Under the pieces are notes generated by a model. That model did not search any database, was not told the origin of the DNA, and worked only from the letters and a program-made list of their open reading frames with translations. Below are positions 17,543 to 26,304 of a stretch of DNA of 64,000 bases, in pieces. Made by a program: the position numbers and the translations under genes. Every line of letters begins with the position of its first letter. The stretch's first letter is position 1. Origin of the DNA: Pseudomonas fluorescens (GTDB lineage: Bacteria > Pseudomonadota > Gammaproteobacteria > Pseudomonadales > Pseudomonadaceae); contig NZ_CABVIY010000004.1 of assembly GCF_902498195.1 (NCBI RefSeq), positions 372,001 through 436,000 of the forward strand. The letters run 5' to 3'.

Positions 17543-18196
17543 ATGAATCGATTTGCACATCGTGGACTGCTGACGCTCTGCCTGTTGGCCGTGGGAATCG
17601 GCCAGGCGCTGGCGCATTCGGCCGATGAACACGCCGGTCACACGCCGCCCAAGAGCGCCAGCGCCGAAAGCGCCCAGGTCAAATTCGCCGACGTGGCGCT
17701 GGTGGACCAGAACGGCAAGACCGTGCGCCTGGAGAAAGACCTGGTCAGCAACAAGATCGTGGTCATGAGTTTCATCTACACCAGTTGCACCACGGTCTGC
17801 CCGGTGGTGTCGTCGATCATGGGCAAGGTGCAGAAACAGCTGGGCGCACGGGTGGGCACCGAAGTGCAACTGGTGTCGATCAGCATTGACCCGCAGCGCG
17901 ACGACGCCAAACGCCTGAACGACTACGCCCGCACATTCCAGAACGGTCCGGGCTGGAGCTGGATCACCGGTTCCCCGCAGTCGGTCAACGAAACCCTCAA
18001 GGGGCTGGGCAGCTTCAGCGGCGACTTCAAGAATCATCAACCCCTGATCCTGGTGGGCGACGGCAACAGCCGCCACTGGATGCGTTACTACGGCTTCACC
18101 GATCCGGCGGTGCTCACCCGTGAGGTCGAGAAGCTCAGCGGCCAGCGCAACGCCCACGCCAAGCACACAGCCATTGCCATGGAGCATCAGCCATGA
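17543..18196 (+). CDS. SCO1/SenC-type copper chaperone (first copy)
   Basis: This 217-aa periplasmic thioredoxin-fold protein has a signal peptide (LLTLCLLAVGIGQALA^H) and a His-rich mature start (HSADEHAGH). The SCO copper site is complete: CX3C in YTSCTTVCPV plus a distal His in FKNHQPLILVGD. SCO proteins deliver Cu to cupredoxin-type sites, classically Cu-A of cytochrome oxidase; here multicopper oxidases are the likely clients. ATG 17543 has AGGA at a good distance; the ATG two codons earlier is too close to it. The stop overlaps the next SCO gene (ATGA). It is part of the run downstream of mnxG. Confidence 0.9.
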   Translation: MNRFAHRGLLTLCLLAVGIGQALAHSADEHAGHTPPKSASAESAQVKFADVALVDQNGKTVRLEKDLVSNKIVVMSFIYTSCTTVCPVVSSIMGKVQKQLGARVGTEVQLVSISIDPQRDDAKRLNDYARTFQNGPGWSWITGSPQSVNETLKGLGSFSGDFKNHQPLILVGDGNSRHWMRYYGFTDPAVLTREVEKLSGQRNAHAKHTAIAMEHQP

Positions 18197-18834
18197 AAGC
18201 GCTCGCTTCGATCCTCCTGACGATGGGTTCTTGTGTGATCAGCTTCCTGGCGCTGGCCCACGAAGGGCATGGGCAACCGGCGGCGGCACCGGCAACGGCG
18301 GCGCCCGAAGCGGTCGCGGCGCAACCGGCAGGCGGCACCCGTGACGCCAAGACCTGGTTCACCGACACGCCGCTGCTGGACCAGAACGGCAATACCCTGC
18401 GTTTCTACAGCGATGCGTTGCAGAACCGCGTGGTGCTGCTCAATGTGATTTTCACCAGTTGCAACGATGCCTGCCCGTTGATCACCCAAAAGCTCAAGCA
18501 AGTGCGTGAAGTGCTGGGTGACAAGGCCGACGGCATCACCTTTATTTCCCTTACCAGTGATCCGCTGCGGGACACGCCAGCGGTGCTCAAGGCTTACACC
18601 TTGAAGCAGGGCGTCGATGGGCCCCACTGGCTTTTTCTTACCGGCGACAAGGCACAAATGGACCTGGTGCTGAGCCGTATCGGCCAGATCGTGCCGACGC
18701 CCGAGCAACATTCAACCCAGTTGATCGTGGGTGATGTGGCCAACAAACGCTGGAGCAAGATCCGTCCCGATGCCCCGGCCGCCGCCATTGCCCAGCGCTT
18801 GCAGTTGCTGGCAATGCCCGTGGCCGGTCGTTGA
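18193..18834 (+). CDS. SCO1/SenC-type copper chaperone (second copy)
   Basis: This 213-aa paralogue of the preceding gene is translationally coupled to it through ATGA. A signal peptide (SILLTMGSCVISFLALA^H) is followed by HEGHGQ and an Ala/Pro-rich linker to about residue 48. CX3C is in FTSCNDACPL and the third copper ligand His in PEQHSTQLIVGD. Two different SCO proteins in tandem suggest a relay, one to reduce or load and one to deliver copper, but that is inference. The gene lies 9 bp before the cytochrome c fusion. Confidence 0.9.
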   Translation: MKALASILLTMGSCVISFLALAHEGHGQPAAAPATAAPEAVAAQPAGGTRDAKTWFTDTPLLDQNGNTLRFYSDALQNRVVLLNVIFTSCNDACPLITQKLKQVREVLGDKADGITFISLTSDPLRDTPAVLKAYTLKQGVDGPHWLFLTGDKAQMDLVLSRIGQIVPTPEQHSTQLIVGDVANKRWSKIRPDAPAAAIAQRLQLLAMPVAGR

Positions 18835-18843
18835 GTCTGCGCC

Positions 18844-20394
18844 ATGAAAAGCGCCCTCATCCTCGGTCTGCTCCTCCTCGCAAACGTTGGCATGTATGCC
18901 CAGGCGTTGCCGCTGACCCCCAGCGAAAGCGCTGGCAAGCGGCTGTACCGCGAGGGGGTGTCGGCGAGCGGTGAGCCGATCATGGCTCGGGTCGGGGCGT
19001 CGGGCATGTTGCTGCCGGCCACCAGCCTGCCGTGCGCCAACTGCCACGGTGCCGACGGCCTGGGGCGCCCGGAGGGCGGGGTACGCCCGCCGGAACTGAC
19101 CTGGACGCGGCTCAGCAGCAGCTATGGCCAGCAGCAGATCAACGGGCGCACCTACCCGGGGTATTCCGAACGCACGCTGGCCCGGGCGATCCAGGAGGGG
19201 CGCGACCCGGGCAACAATCGGCTCGACCCGGCGATGCCGCGTTTCGTGCTGTCGATGGGCGATCAACGTAACCTCACGGCGTACCTCAAACGCCTGGCCG
19301 ATGACCGCGACCCGGGCTTGAGCCCCGACAGCCTGCACCTGGGCACGTTGTTGCCAAGCACCGGGGCGCTGGGCGAGGAGGGCGCCACGGTGGCGGCGGT
19401 GCTCAAGGGCAGCGTGGCGCGCATCAATGAAGCGGGCGGGATTCACGGGCGGCAGTTGCGCCTGACCATCCTCGACCCGGGCCCGGACCGTGCCAGCGCC
19501 GAACGGGCGCTGAATCGACTGATCGAGCAGGAACAGGTATTCGCCCTGGTCGCCCCGCTGGCGCCGGCACTGGATGCCGAGTTGGCACCGCGCCTGGACA
19601 AGGCCGGCGTGCCGCTGATCGGAACGCTGTCGTTGCAAGGCACAGCACAGGCCAGCCGGCAAATCTTCGAACCGCTGCCGGGGCTGCGCGAGCAGATGAT
19701 TGCCCTGGCCAATTACGCCGCCGCCAGCCTGCGGGTGCTGCAAGGGCCGACGCTGATCGCCTACCCGGACGAGCCCGGGCAACGCTTGGCCGCGGAGAAA
19801 CTTGCCCAGTACCTGCAAGACAACGCGTGGCAGAAAGTGCGCCTGCAAAGCTACCAGTCGACGCAGGACGAATTGCCACTGGGTTCGCGCTCGGTGTTCT
19901 ACCTGGGCAACGGCGGCGGTTTCAGTCGCCTGGCCGCGCGCTTGCAGACGGCGGGGCAGGTGCCTTACCTGTTCGCCGCGTCGAATCAGGTCGCCGGTGA
20001 CTTGCTGCAAATGCCCAGCGGTTTCTCCCGGCGGGTGTTCCTGGCGTACCCGTTCGTGCCCAGCGACTGGACGCTGGCCGGGCGCCTGGCCCTGACCCAG
20101 TTGCGCGAACGCCAGCGCCTGGGCGGCGAACATGCGGTGCTGCAAGTCGGCGCGCTGAGTTCGATGATGTTGCTCAGCGAGGGCATGAAGCAGGCCGGCC
20201 GCGACGCCAGCCGCGAAAAACTGGTCAGCGCCCTGGAGGGCCTGCATGACTTCGATACCGGCCTGACGCCGCTGATCAGCTTCGGACCGGGCCGCCGGCT
20301 GGGCCTCAATGGCGCCCATGTCGTCACCGTGGACCTGCCCGACCAGCGCTTCTACCTGGTTGCCCCCTATAAACCCATCACCGCCATGCCCTGA
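18844..20394 (+). CDS. Cytochrome c fused to a type 1 periplasmic ligand-binding domain
   Basis: This 516-aa exported protein has a signal peptide (ALILGLLLLANVGMYAQA). Residues ~28-150 are a c-type cytochrome: heme motif CANCH at 64-68, probable axial Met131 in PAMPRF. Residues ~160-510 match the Leu/Ile/Val-binding (type 1 PBP) fold (HLGTLLPSTGALGEEGA..., RINEAGGIHGRQLRLTILD). I know of PBP domains and c-hemes in one operon, but this fusion is unusual. It could sense or bind a ligand and pass electrons, for example from Mn(II) oxidation, but no direct evidence exists. No ABC permease genes are nearby, so transport is unlikely. It lies between the SCO pair and the PPIase gene in a tight run. 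Confidence 0.8.
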   Translation: MKSALILGLLLLANVGMYAQALPLTPSESAGKRLYREGVSASGEPIMARVGASGMLLPATSLPCANCHGADGLGRPEGGVRPPELTWTRLSSSYGQQQINGRTYPGYSERTLARAIQEGRDPGNNRLDPAMPRFVLSMGDQRNLTAYLKRLADDRDPGLSPDSLHLGTLLPSTGALGEEGATVAAVLKGSVARINEAGGIHGRQLRLTILDPGPDRASAERALNRLIEQEQVFALVAPLAPALDAELAPRLDKAGVPLIGTLSLQGTAQASRQIFEPLPGLREQMIALANYAAASLRVLQGPTLIAYPDEPGQRLAAEKLAQYLQDNAWQKVRLQSYQSTQDELPLGSRSVFYLGNGGGFSRLAARLQTAGQVPYLFAASNQVAGDLLQMPSGFSRRVFLAYPFVPSDWTLAGRLALTQLRERQRLGGEHAVLQVGALSSMMLLSEGMKQAGRDASREKLVSALEGLHDFDTGLTPLISFGPGRRLGLNGAHVVTVDLPDQRFYLVAPYKPITAMP

Positions 20395-20407
20395 CCGGAG
20401 GCCGAAG

Positions 20408-21376
20408 ATGAAACTCAAGACTGTGCTGATCCTGTTGACCTTCTGGGTGCCTGCGGCGTTCTGCAGCAATGGTCCGGTCGCGGCCCGGGTCAATGGCGAG
20501 GAAATTTCCCAGATGCGCCTGGAGCGGTATTTTGCCGAGTACCTGGAGGATCAGGGCCGGGCGGTCGCCAGCATCCGCAACCCCACGGCGTACAAACAGC
20601 TGCGCAAGGCCGCCCTGGACGCCTTGATCGACAAGGAACTGCTCTGGCAGGAAGCCGTCAAGCGCGGGGTGGTGATCAGCGATGCCACGGTGCAGAGCCA
20701 GGTGGAACAGACGCGCCAGGGCATGGGCGGCGCGCAGGTGTTCGCCCGGCGCCTGGAAGACGCCGGCTTCGATGAGGCTGCGTATATCGAGTACACCCGC
20801 CGCGATATGGCGGCCCAGCAGGTGTTCGCCGAACTGACGAAGGTCGGCGCGCCGGACGAAAAACAGGTGCGGGCGTTTTTCGAAGAACATCGCGCCGAGA
20901 TGGGCCGGCCCGAGGAAATCCAGGTCAGGCATATCCTGATCAAAGTGCCTCAGGGTGCGGAGGCTTCCACTGTAACGTCAGCGAGACTACGCTTGGAGGC
21001 AATGCGTACGACTATCAATCAGGGTGCGGGTCGCCCGGGCACGGATTTCGCCAGCGTTGCCCGCAGCGGTTCAGAGGACGAATCTGCCAGCAAGGGCGGC
21101 GATCTGGGCTTTTTCCCGCGCGGGCGCATGCTGCCTGAATTCGAAGCGGCCGCGTTCGCCCTGTCACCGGGGCAAATCGGCGAGCCGGTGCGCACGGCGG
21201 TGGGATGGCACCTGATTTATTTAGAGAACCGAATGGAGGCCAGCGATGTCACACAGGAGCAAGGACTTGACATGGTTCGGGCTTATCTTGCCCGACAGAA
21301 ACAGGTTCAAGCCCGTCTACAGGTGCTGGCACAACTGCGTTCCAGCAATCGGATCGAACGGATCGACGACGATTGA
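20408..21376 (+). CDS. Periplasmic parvulin-type peptidyl-prolyl isomerase (SurA/PpiD-like)
   Basis: The 322-aa product has a signal-like N-terminus (VLILLTFWVPAAFC) and a SurA-N-type chaperone region (VAARVNGEEIS... DALIDKELLWQEAVKRGV). A rotamase domain spans about residues 172-285 (QVRHILIKVPQGAEA..., KGGDLGFFPRGRMLPEFE, VGWHLIYLENR). Parvulins help fold outer-membrane and secreted proteins. GGAGG before the ATG sets the start; 13 bp separate it from the cytochrome gene. As last gene of the mnxG run it is a good candidate folding factor for the 1951-aa oxidase or the secretin, by inference. Confidence 0.9.
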   Translation: MKLKTVLILLTFWVPAAFCSNGPVAARVNGEEISQMRLERYFAEYLEDQGRAVASIRNPTAYKQLRKAALDALIDKELLWQEAVKRGVVISDATVQSQVEQTRQGMGGAQVFARRLEDAGFDEAAYIEYTRRDMAAQQVFAELTKVGAPDEKQVRAFFEEHRAEMGRPEEIQVRHILIKVPQGAEASTVTSARLRLEAMRTTINQGAGRPGTDFASVARSGSEDESASKGGDLGFFPRGRMLPEFEAAAFALSPGQIGEPVRTAVGWHLIYLENRMEASDVTQEQGLDMVRAYLARQKQVQARLQVLAQLRSSNRIERIDDD

Positions 21377-21380
21377 GCGG

Positions 21381-21398
21381 TCCCCCAGAAGTGGGGAA
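21381..21398 (+). promoter_or_regulatory. Candidate activator site 1 of the secretion operon (CCCC-N6-GGGG)
   Basis: TCCCCCAGAAGTGGGGAA has CCCC at 21383-21386 and GGGG at 21393-21396, six bases apart. Its centre is about 127 bp upstream of the -24 GG. It starts only 4 bases after the PPIase stop. Confidence 0.55.
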
Positions 21399-21422
21399 AA
21401 GCTTCAAGGCGCACCCGTCCGG

Positions 21423-21442
21423 TTTTCCCCGCAATTGGGGGG
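21423..21442 (+). promoter_or_regulatory. Candidate activator site 2 of the secretion operon (TTTTCCCC-N6-GGGG)
   Basis: TTTTCCCCGCAATTGGGGGG has CCCC at 21427-21430 and GGGG at 21437-21440. It is nearly the same as the site upstream of mnxG (both TTTTCCCC-N3-ATTGGGG). Its centre is about 83 bp upstream of the -24 GG. Confidence 0.6.
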
Positions 21443-21515
21443 TGGGGTACGTGGACGAAAAGGCATTGTCAGTAAATTCAAGGACATGAAGACATAAAAT
21501 GACCGGCGCTCAGCC

Positions 21516-21532
21516 TGGCATGAAGTGTGCGT
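21516..21532 (+). promoter_or_regulatory. Sigma54 (-24/-12) promoter for the secretion/curli-export operon
   Basis: TGGCATGAAGTGTGCGT has GG at 21517-21518 and GC at 21529-21530, with 10 bp between. Transcription would start near 21542, leaving a leader of about 57 bases before the TTG start at 21599. Confidence 0.8.
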
Positions 21533-21598
21533 TAGACCTATCAAGGCGCGCACTCCGCCAGGCTCGGTATTCGGACCTGCGGTTTCAAGGAGTCCACC

Positions 21599-22129
21599 TT
21601 GTTAAACAAAGTACTGGTTGTTGAAGACGAACAGCTGCTAGCGGAAAACCTCCAGGGTTACCTGCAGGCGCAAGCGCTGGAAGTCCGGATAGCTCACAAC
21701 GGTGAAACAGCCATCGGCGAAGCCGAACGTTTTTCACCCGATGTGATGGTGTTCGATTACCGCTTGCCTGATATGGAAGGTTTTGAGGTGCTCGATGCCG
21801 TCCGCCAGAACAGGAATTGCCATTTTGTGCTGATCACAGGGCACCCCACCGCAGAAGTTTGCGAAAGGGCCCGGCAACTGGGAGTCAGCCACATCCTGTT
21901 CAAACCCTTTCCGTTGGCGGAATTGGCCCGTGCAGTGCTTGATCTTCTGGGGATGCAGCGCGAACCCAACACGGGCGTGAGCAGTTCCGAAGGCTTTGTC
22001 GAACGACGCCAGAGCAGGACCGAAAGTTTCCCGCTGCAGTTGTACGACGGTAGTTGGGTGCTGGCGGATCGCCGACGAAGTACGGCCTCCAAAGCGCCAG
22101 ACGACGAACAACTGCTCACCGGGGAGTAA
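21599..22129 (+). CDS. Receiver-only response regulator heading the secretion operon
   Basis: The product has 176 aa. Residues 1-118 are a full receiver domain: acidic pair in VVEDE, phospho-acceptor Asp53 in VFDYRLPD, Thr80 and Lys102 in FKPF. The last ~55 residues show no known output domain. It resembles the receiver of the MnxR-like protein at 47623 (both have ED..LLAEN(L/I)Q.YL), which suggests a shared kinase. The start is a TTG with AAGGAG seven bases upstream. As first gene of the operon it could control the secretion ATPase, act as phosphate sink or bind a partner; none is shown. Confidence 0.85.
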   Translation: MLNKVLVVEDEQLLAENLQGYLQAQALEVRIAHNGETAIGEAERFSPDVMVFDYRLPDMEGFEVLDAVRQNRNCHFVLITGHPTAEVCERARQLGVSHILFKPFPLAELARAVLDLLGMQREPNTGVSSSEGFVERRQSRTESFPLQLYDGSWVLADRRRSTASKAPDDEQLLTGE

Positions 22130-22213
22130 TGGCGCGACAAGACGTTCCGGCAACTGCCGCAATGGCTCGCCGCGCCGACAGGGCTCAAAGCCCCGGGCGT
22201 TGGAGAGCAAGCC

Positions 22214-23920
22214 ATGGACCGTCTGTCACTTGTCGTCGATGCAGTGCCGCTGGAGTGTGTACCCACCCGCTTTTCCAGTGAGCAATTGGCCCAGGCGCGA
22301 GCCCTGGCCACCAGTTCTGGTGAACGTGTCCTCAATGCCCTCGGCGAGCTGTGCGAACTGGCCCCCATGCCGTTCATCCAATGCCTTGGCGCTACCCTGC
22401 ATTACCCGGTGCTCGACACCGACAGCCTGTTTCAAGCCACCCCGGTGTTCGACCGGGTCACCCTGGCCCAATGCCTCAAGCGCGAATTCACCCTGCTGCG
22501 TCACAACGAACAGGTCATCGGCGTGTTCGCCGACCCCTTCGACACCGCGCGCCTGGCCTGGATCGACGATTGCCTGCACGGCGCGCCGCTGTACCTGGTG
22601 CACGCCGACGACCTCAAGGCCTACCTGGCGCGCCACGAAGAGAGCTTCCACGCCGTGGAATCGCTCAATGCCCAGGCCGACGGCAATACCGAAATCGATA
22701 CCCTGCAAAGCCTGTCGCTGACCAGCATCAGCGAAGATTCGAGCGTGGTGGTAAAGCTGGTCAACTCGACCCTCTACGACGCCTTGAAAATGCACGCCAG
22801 CGACATCCACCTGGGCACCACCGGCAGCGGCCTGGTGATCAAGTACCGGATCGATGGCGTGCTCAACAACATCAGCAAGATCCAGGGCAGCGAGTTCGCC
22901 GAACAGGTGATTTCCCGGGTCAAGGTCATGGCCGAACTGGACATCGGCGAAAAACGCGTGCCCCAGGACGGTCGCTTCAAGATCGGCATCAATGGCCGGC
23001 AGATCGACTTCCGGGTGTCGATCATGCCGAGCATTTTCGGTGAAGACGCGGTGCTGCGGGTACTGGACAAACAGGACCTGGCCGACAAGGTCTGCGGCGT
23101 GCAGCTGCAAGCCCTGGGCTTCGAAGAGGAAATCCTGCGCCAACTGCGCCGCCTGGCCGCCGAACCCTACGGCATGGTGCTGGTCACCGGCCCGACCGGC
23201 AGCGGCAAGACCACCACGCTGTACGCGATGATCACCGAGATCAACCACGGCGTGGACAAGATCATCACCATCGAAGACCCGGTGGAATATCAACTGCCGG
23301 GCGTGCTGCAAATCCCGGTCAACGAGAAAAAGGGCCTGACCTTCGCCCGTGGCCTGCGCTCGATCCTGCGTCACGACCCGGACAAAATCATGGTCGGTGA
23401 AATCCGCGACCCGGACACCGCACAGATCGCCGTGCAGTCGGCGCTCACCGGTCACCTGGTGTTCACCACCATCCACGCCAACAACGTGTTCGACGTGATC
23501 GGCCGTTTCACCCAGATGGAAATCGACCCCTACAGCCTGGTCAGCGCGCTCAACGCCGTGCTGGCCCAGCGCCTGATCCGCCTGGTGTGCGCCAGCTGCA
23601 GCGCCGCCTACACCCCGGACCAGGAAGAGCTGGAAGCTTCCGGCCTCGATCCGCAACAGGTCGCGCACTACCACTTCGTCCATGGCAAGGGCTGTGGCCA
23701 TTGCCGTGGCACCGGCTACCGCGGTCGCAGCGCGATTGCCGAGCTGCTGCACCTGGACGACGAACTGCGGCAGATGATCGTCGAGCGCCAACCGATTTCG
23801 AAAATCAAGGCCCACGCCTGCAAACGTGGCTTGCGCCTGCTGCGCGAATCCGCGCTGGAGCTGGTGCAACAGGGCCGGACCACTCTCGAGGAGATCAATC
23901 GTGTCACTTTTATCTCGTGA
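22214..23920 (+). CDS. Type II secretion/type IV pilus assembly ATPase, GspE/MshE-like
   Basis: This 568-aa cytoplasmic hexameric ATPase drives pseudopilus assembly. The N-terminal ~150 residues are a T2SSE_N-type domain. The core has HASDIHL, Walker A GPTGSGKTTT (Lys332), IEDPVEYQ (Asp box), HDPDKIMVGEIRD (Walker B) and LVFTTIHANN (His box). A CX2C-X31-CX2C zinc site (Cys459, 462, 494, 497) is as in GspE. It is followed by overlapping genes of a PilM/N/O/P-secretin type, an order closer to MSHA/type IV pilus clusters than to classical gsp operons. The site upstream of the ATG is weak, so translation may rely on coupling to the receiver gene 84 bp away. Confidence 0.9.
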   Translation: MDRLSLVVDAVPLECVPTRFSSEQLAQARALATSSGERVLNALGELCELAPMPFIQCLGATLHYPVLDTDSLFQATPVFDRVTLAQCLKREFTLLRHNEQVIGVFADPFDTARLAWIDDCLHGAPLYLVHADDLKAYLARHEESFHAVESLNAQADGNTEIDTLQSLSLTSISEDSSVVVKLVNSTLYDALKMHASDIHLGTTGSGLVIKYRIDGVLNNISKIQGSEFAEQVISRVKVMAELDIGEKRVPQDGRFKIGINGRQIDFRVSIMPSIFGEDAVLRVLDKQDLADKVCGVQLQALGFEEEILRQLRRLAAEPYGMVLVTGPTGSGKTTTLYAMITEINHGVDKIITIEDPVEYQLPGVLQIPVNEKKGLTFARGLRSILRHDPDKIMVGEIRDPDTAQIAVQSALTGHLVFTTIHANNVFDVIGRFTQMEIDPYSLVSALNAVLAQRLIRLVCASCSAAYTPDQEELEASGLDPQQVAHYHFVHGKGCGHCRGTGYRGRSAIAELLHLDDELRQMIVERQPISKIKAHACKRGLRLLRESALELVQQGRTTLEEINRVTFIS

Positions 23921-24704
23921 GCGTTATGTCGCCGTCATCGGCGCCAGTGGTGTCGGCCTCGGTCAGCGCCAGGGCAGTCAAACCCTGTGGCTGGGCAGCG
24001 TCGGCTTCATCGATGAAGGGTTTCATGCCTGGGCCGTGGCCCTGGAAACCCTCGACTGCCTGCTGGGCGAACATGCCCGGGCTGGTGCCGAGTTGACCGT
24101 GGTGGTCTCGGGCCACTTCAGCCGCTTTTGCCTGGTGCCCTGGAGCGACCAGATCAACAGCCCCGACGAACTGCAAGGTTTTGCCCAGCTGTGCTTCGAA
24201 GACCTCTACGGGGTGCCGAGCCAACCCTGGAACCTGGTGCTGTCGGCGGAACCGGCCGGCTACGACCGGGTCGCCACCGCGTTGCCCCAGGACTTGCTGG
24301 AGCGTCTGCGCAGCCTGGTCAGCGGTCGCGGCCTGCGCCTGCGTTCGGTGCAGCCGTACCTGATGGCGGCGTTCAATCATTTCGACAAAAGCTTCGACGC
24401 CGGGGACTTCCTGTTCGTGGTCGCCGAGCCGGTGCGCAGCGTGCTGCTGGTAGCCCGTGAAGGGCGCTGGACCTCAGTGCGCTCGGTGGGCAGCAGCGAC
24501 AGCGATGCCGCACTGACCGCACTGATCGGCCGCGAAAGCCAATTGCAGGCTTCCACCAGTGAACGGCCGCTGAACGTATACCTGCACGCCCCGGCGCGCA
24601 TGGACTCGCACCCCGACGTACCGGGTGTGCACCTGCGGACCCTCGAAGAGGACCGGACAGCCGTACACGATTGCCTGTACGTCATGTCCCGGGCGGTGGC
24701 CTGA
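23901..24704 (+). CDS. PilM/GspL-like assembly protein, divergent
   Basis: The 267-aa protein lacks an obvious membrane segment. Its place directly after the ATPase and before PilN- and PilO-like genes, and its length, fit the actin-like PilM/MshI/GspL cytoplasmic module that links the ATPase to the inner-membrane ring. Sequence support is weak: stretches such as FLFVVAEPVRSVLLVA could be actin-fold strands, but nucleotide motifs are not clear. The start is GTG 23901, preceded by GAGGAG, overlapping the ATPase gene by 20 bases. The assignment rests mainly on context. Confidence 0.6.
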   Translation: MSLLSRERYVAVIGASGVGLGQRQGSQTLWLGSVGFIDEGFHAWAVALETLDCLLGEHARAGAELTVVVSGHFSRFCLVPWSDQINSPDELQGFAQLCFEDLYGVPSQPWNLVLSAEPAGYDRVATALPQDLLERLRSLVSGRGLRLRSVQPYLMAAFNHFDKSFDAGDFLFVVAEPVRSVLLVAREGRWTSVRSVGSSDSDAALTALIGRESQLQASTSERPLNVYLHAPARMDSHPDVPGVHLRTLEEDRTAVHDCLYVMSRAVA

Positions 24705-24705
24705 C

Positions 24706-25251
24706 ATGCGCGCCCTGACGCTCGACTTTCAACCGCGCCGCCGCTCGACCCCGTTGGGCTGGAGCCTGCTGGCCGGGGGCGTGGTGCTGGCGCTGAGCTG
24801 CACCCTGATTCAACAGCACTTCAACGGGGAGGCCGAACAACAGCAAGGTCATCTGCAAACCACCCAACGCGTGCTCAGTGGCGACACCGGCACCAAGGTC
24901 AGCCTGACCCCGGCGGAAACCCGCGAGCAGGCACAGAACCTGGCCGAAATGCGCAAGGTGTCGCAGCAACTGCGCCGCCCCTGGGAACGCCTGTTCGCCA
25001 CGCTCGAAGCCATGCCCCGCGACAACGTTGCCTTGCTGACCCTGACGCCGGATGCCCGCAAGGGCCAGGTGCGGATCAGCGCCGAGGCACGGGACCTGGA
25101 CGCCATGCTCGACTTCCACCGGCGCCTCGAAGCCAGCGACGAGCTGTCCGATGTGTCGCTGCTGAGCCACGAAATCGTCGCCAATGTGCCGGAGCAACCG
25201 GTGCGCTTCAACCTGTCGGCTACCTGGGAGATCGGCGATGCAAATCCCTAG
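24706..25251 (+). CDS. PilN-like inner-membrane assembly protein
   Basis: The 181-aa bitopic protein has a short cytoplasmic start (MRALTLDFQPRRRS), one membrane helix (WSLLAGGVVLALSCTLI) and a coiled-coil then ferredoxin-like periplasmic part (LLTLTPDARKGQVRISAEAR... LDAMLDFHRRLEAS). This is the layout of PilN/GspL C-terminal domains. The ATG lies 1 base after the preceding stop. Together with the next two genes it would form the inner-membrane alignment complex. Confidence 0.7.
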   Translation: MRALTLDFQPRRRSTPLGWSLLAGGVVLALSCTLIQQHFNGEAEQQQGHLQTTQRVLSGDTGTKVSLTPAETREQAQNLAEMRKVSQQLRRPWERLFATLEAMPRDNVALLTLTPDARKGQVRISAEARDLDAMLDFHRRLEASDELSDVSLLSHEIVANVPEQPVRFNLSATWEIGDANP

Positions 25252-25786
25252 ATTGATCGTCCACGAATACCTGCAACGCCTGGGCGTGCCTGGCCTGGCG
25301 GGGTTGGCCCTGCTGGTGCTGGCGCTGGGCTGGGGCCTGGTCGGGTTGTTGCCCGACTGGCAGTCGCTGCAAAACCTCCACCAGCAGACCCGCGAAGCCA
25401 GCGAGTACCTGGCCAAGGTGGAAGACGGCACGGTGGCGGCGCCGGTGGTGCCGCAGCGTCAGCTCGACGATTTCCGCAGCAAGTTGCCGTCCCAGCCCCA
25501 GGCCACCGTGGCCATCGACAAGATCTACGCGCTGGCCGCCCAGGAACGCATCACCCTGGCACGGGGCGAGTACTCGCTGGGCATCGATCCGAAGACGCAC
25601 CTGGCGCGCTACCAGATTCTGTTGCCGGTGCGCGGCAGCTACCCGCAACTGCGGCGTTTCCTGCACGCCTTGCTCGGCCAGTTGCCGGCGGTGGTGGTGG
25701 AGGACGTGGAGTTCCAGCGCAAGAAGATCGCCGACACCGACCTGACCGGGCGGATCCGCATGACCCTTTACCTGTCGAGGTCATGA
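25238..25786 (+). CDS. PilO/GspM-like inner-membrane assembly protein
   Basis: The 182-aa bitopic protein has a membrane helix at about residues 18-37 (GLALLVLALGWGLVGLL) and a coiled coil (LQNLHQQTREASEYLAK). The periplasmic domain ends VRGSYPQLRRFLHALLGQLP and VVVEDVEFQRK, typical of PilO/GspM. It overlaps the preceding gene by 14 bases and the next by 4. The family call comes from fold layout and order. Confidence 0.7.
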   Translation: MQIPRLIVHEYLQRLGVPGLAGLALLVLALGWGLVGLLPDWQSLQNLHQQTREASEYLAKVEDGTVAAPVVPQRQLDDFRSKLPSQPQATVAIDKIYALAAQERITLARGEYSLGIDPKTHLARYQILLPVRGSYPQLRRFLHALLGQLPAVVVEDVEFQRKKIADTDLTGRIRMTLYLSRS

Positions 25787-26304
25787 TGAACAACAAACGC
25801 GCAGTGGGTTGGGTGGCGTTCCTCGGCGTGGCCGCGGCGCTGACCTGGTTCCCCGAGTACTTCAAGCAGGCCGACGACAGCGACGCCGAAGTGGTCGCCG
25901 TGGCCGCACCGGCCAAAGACAAGGTCAAGGGTGCGCTGCCGGCGGCCAAAGCCTCCGCTGCACCCGTGGCGATCAAGGACCTGAGCCCGGCCGGCGACCT
26001 GTTCGCCGCCCGCAGCTGGAAGGCGGCGCCGGCCCTGGCCAGCGTCAACGAACAACCTGTCAACGTCGCCCCGGTGGTGCAGGCCCCCACTGCACCGCCG
26101 ATGCCTTTCCAGTTCATCGGCCGGATGGACGACCGTACCGACCTGCAAGTGTTCTTGCAGAACGGCGAGAAAATCTACGTCGTGCGCAAAGGGGATGTGA
26201 TCGACGAAACATGGAAGATCGAGGGGATTTCCGACATGGAACTGAGCCTGGTCTATTTGCCTCTGCATTTGTCCCAGACGCTGTCTGTAGGGAGCGCACA
26301 ATGA
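25783..26304 (+). CDS. PilP/GspC/MshK-like protein
   Basis: The product is 173 aa. A membrane helix near residues 7-21 (VGWVAFLGVAAALTW) is followed by a long Ala/Pro-rich linker. The C-terminal HR-type domain reads PFQFIGRMDDRTDLQVFLQN then GEKIYVVRKGDVIDETW. PilP/GspC proteins connect the inner-membrane ring to the secretin. It is coupled by ATGA to both the preceding PilO-like gene and the following secretin gene. Confidence 0.75.
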   Translation: MMNNKRAVGWVAFLGVAAALTWFPEYFKQADDSDAEVVAVAAPAKDKVKGALPAAKASAAPVAIKDLSPAGDLFAARSWKAAPALASVNEQPVNVAPVVQAPTAPPMPFQFIGRMDDRTDLQVFLQNGEKIYVVRKGDVIDETWKIEGISDMELSLVYLPLHLSQTLSVGSAQ

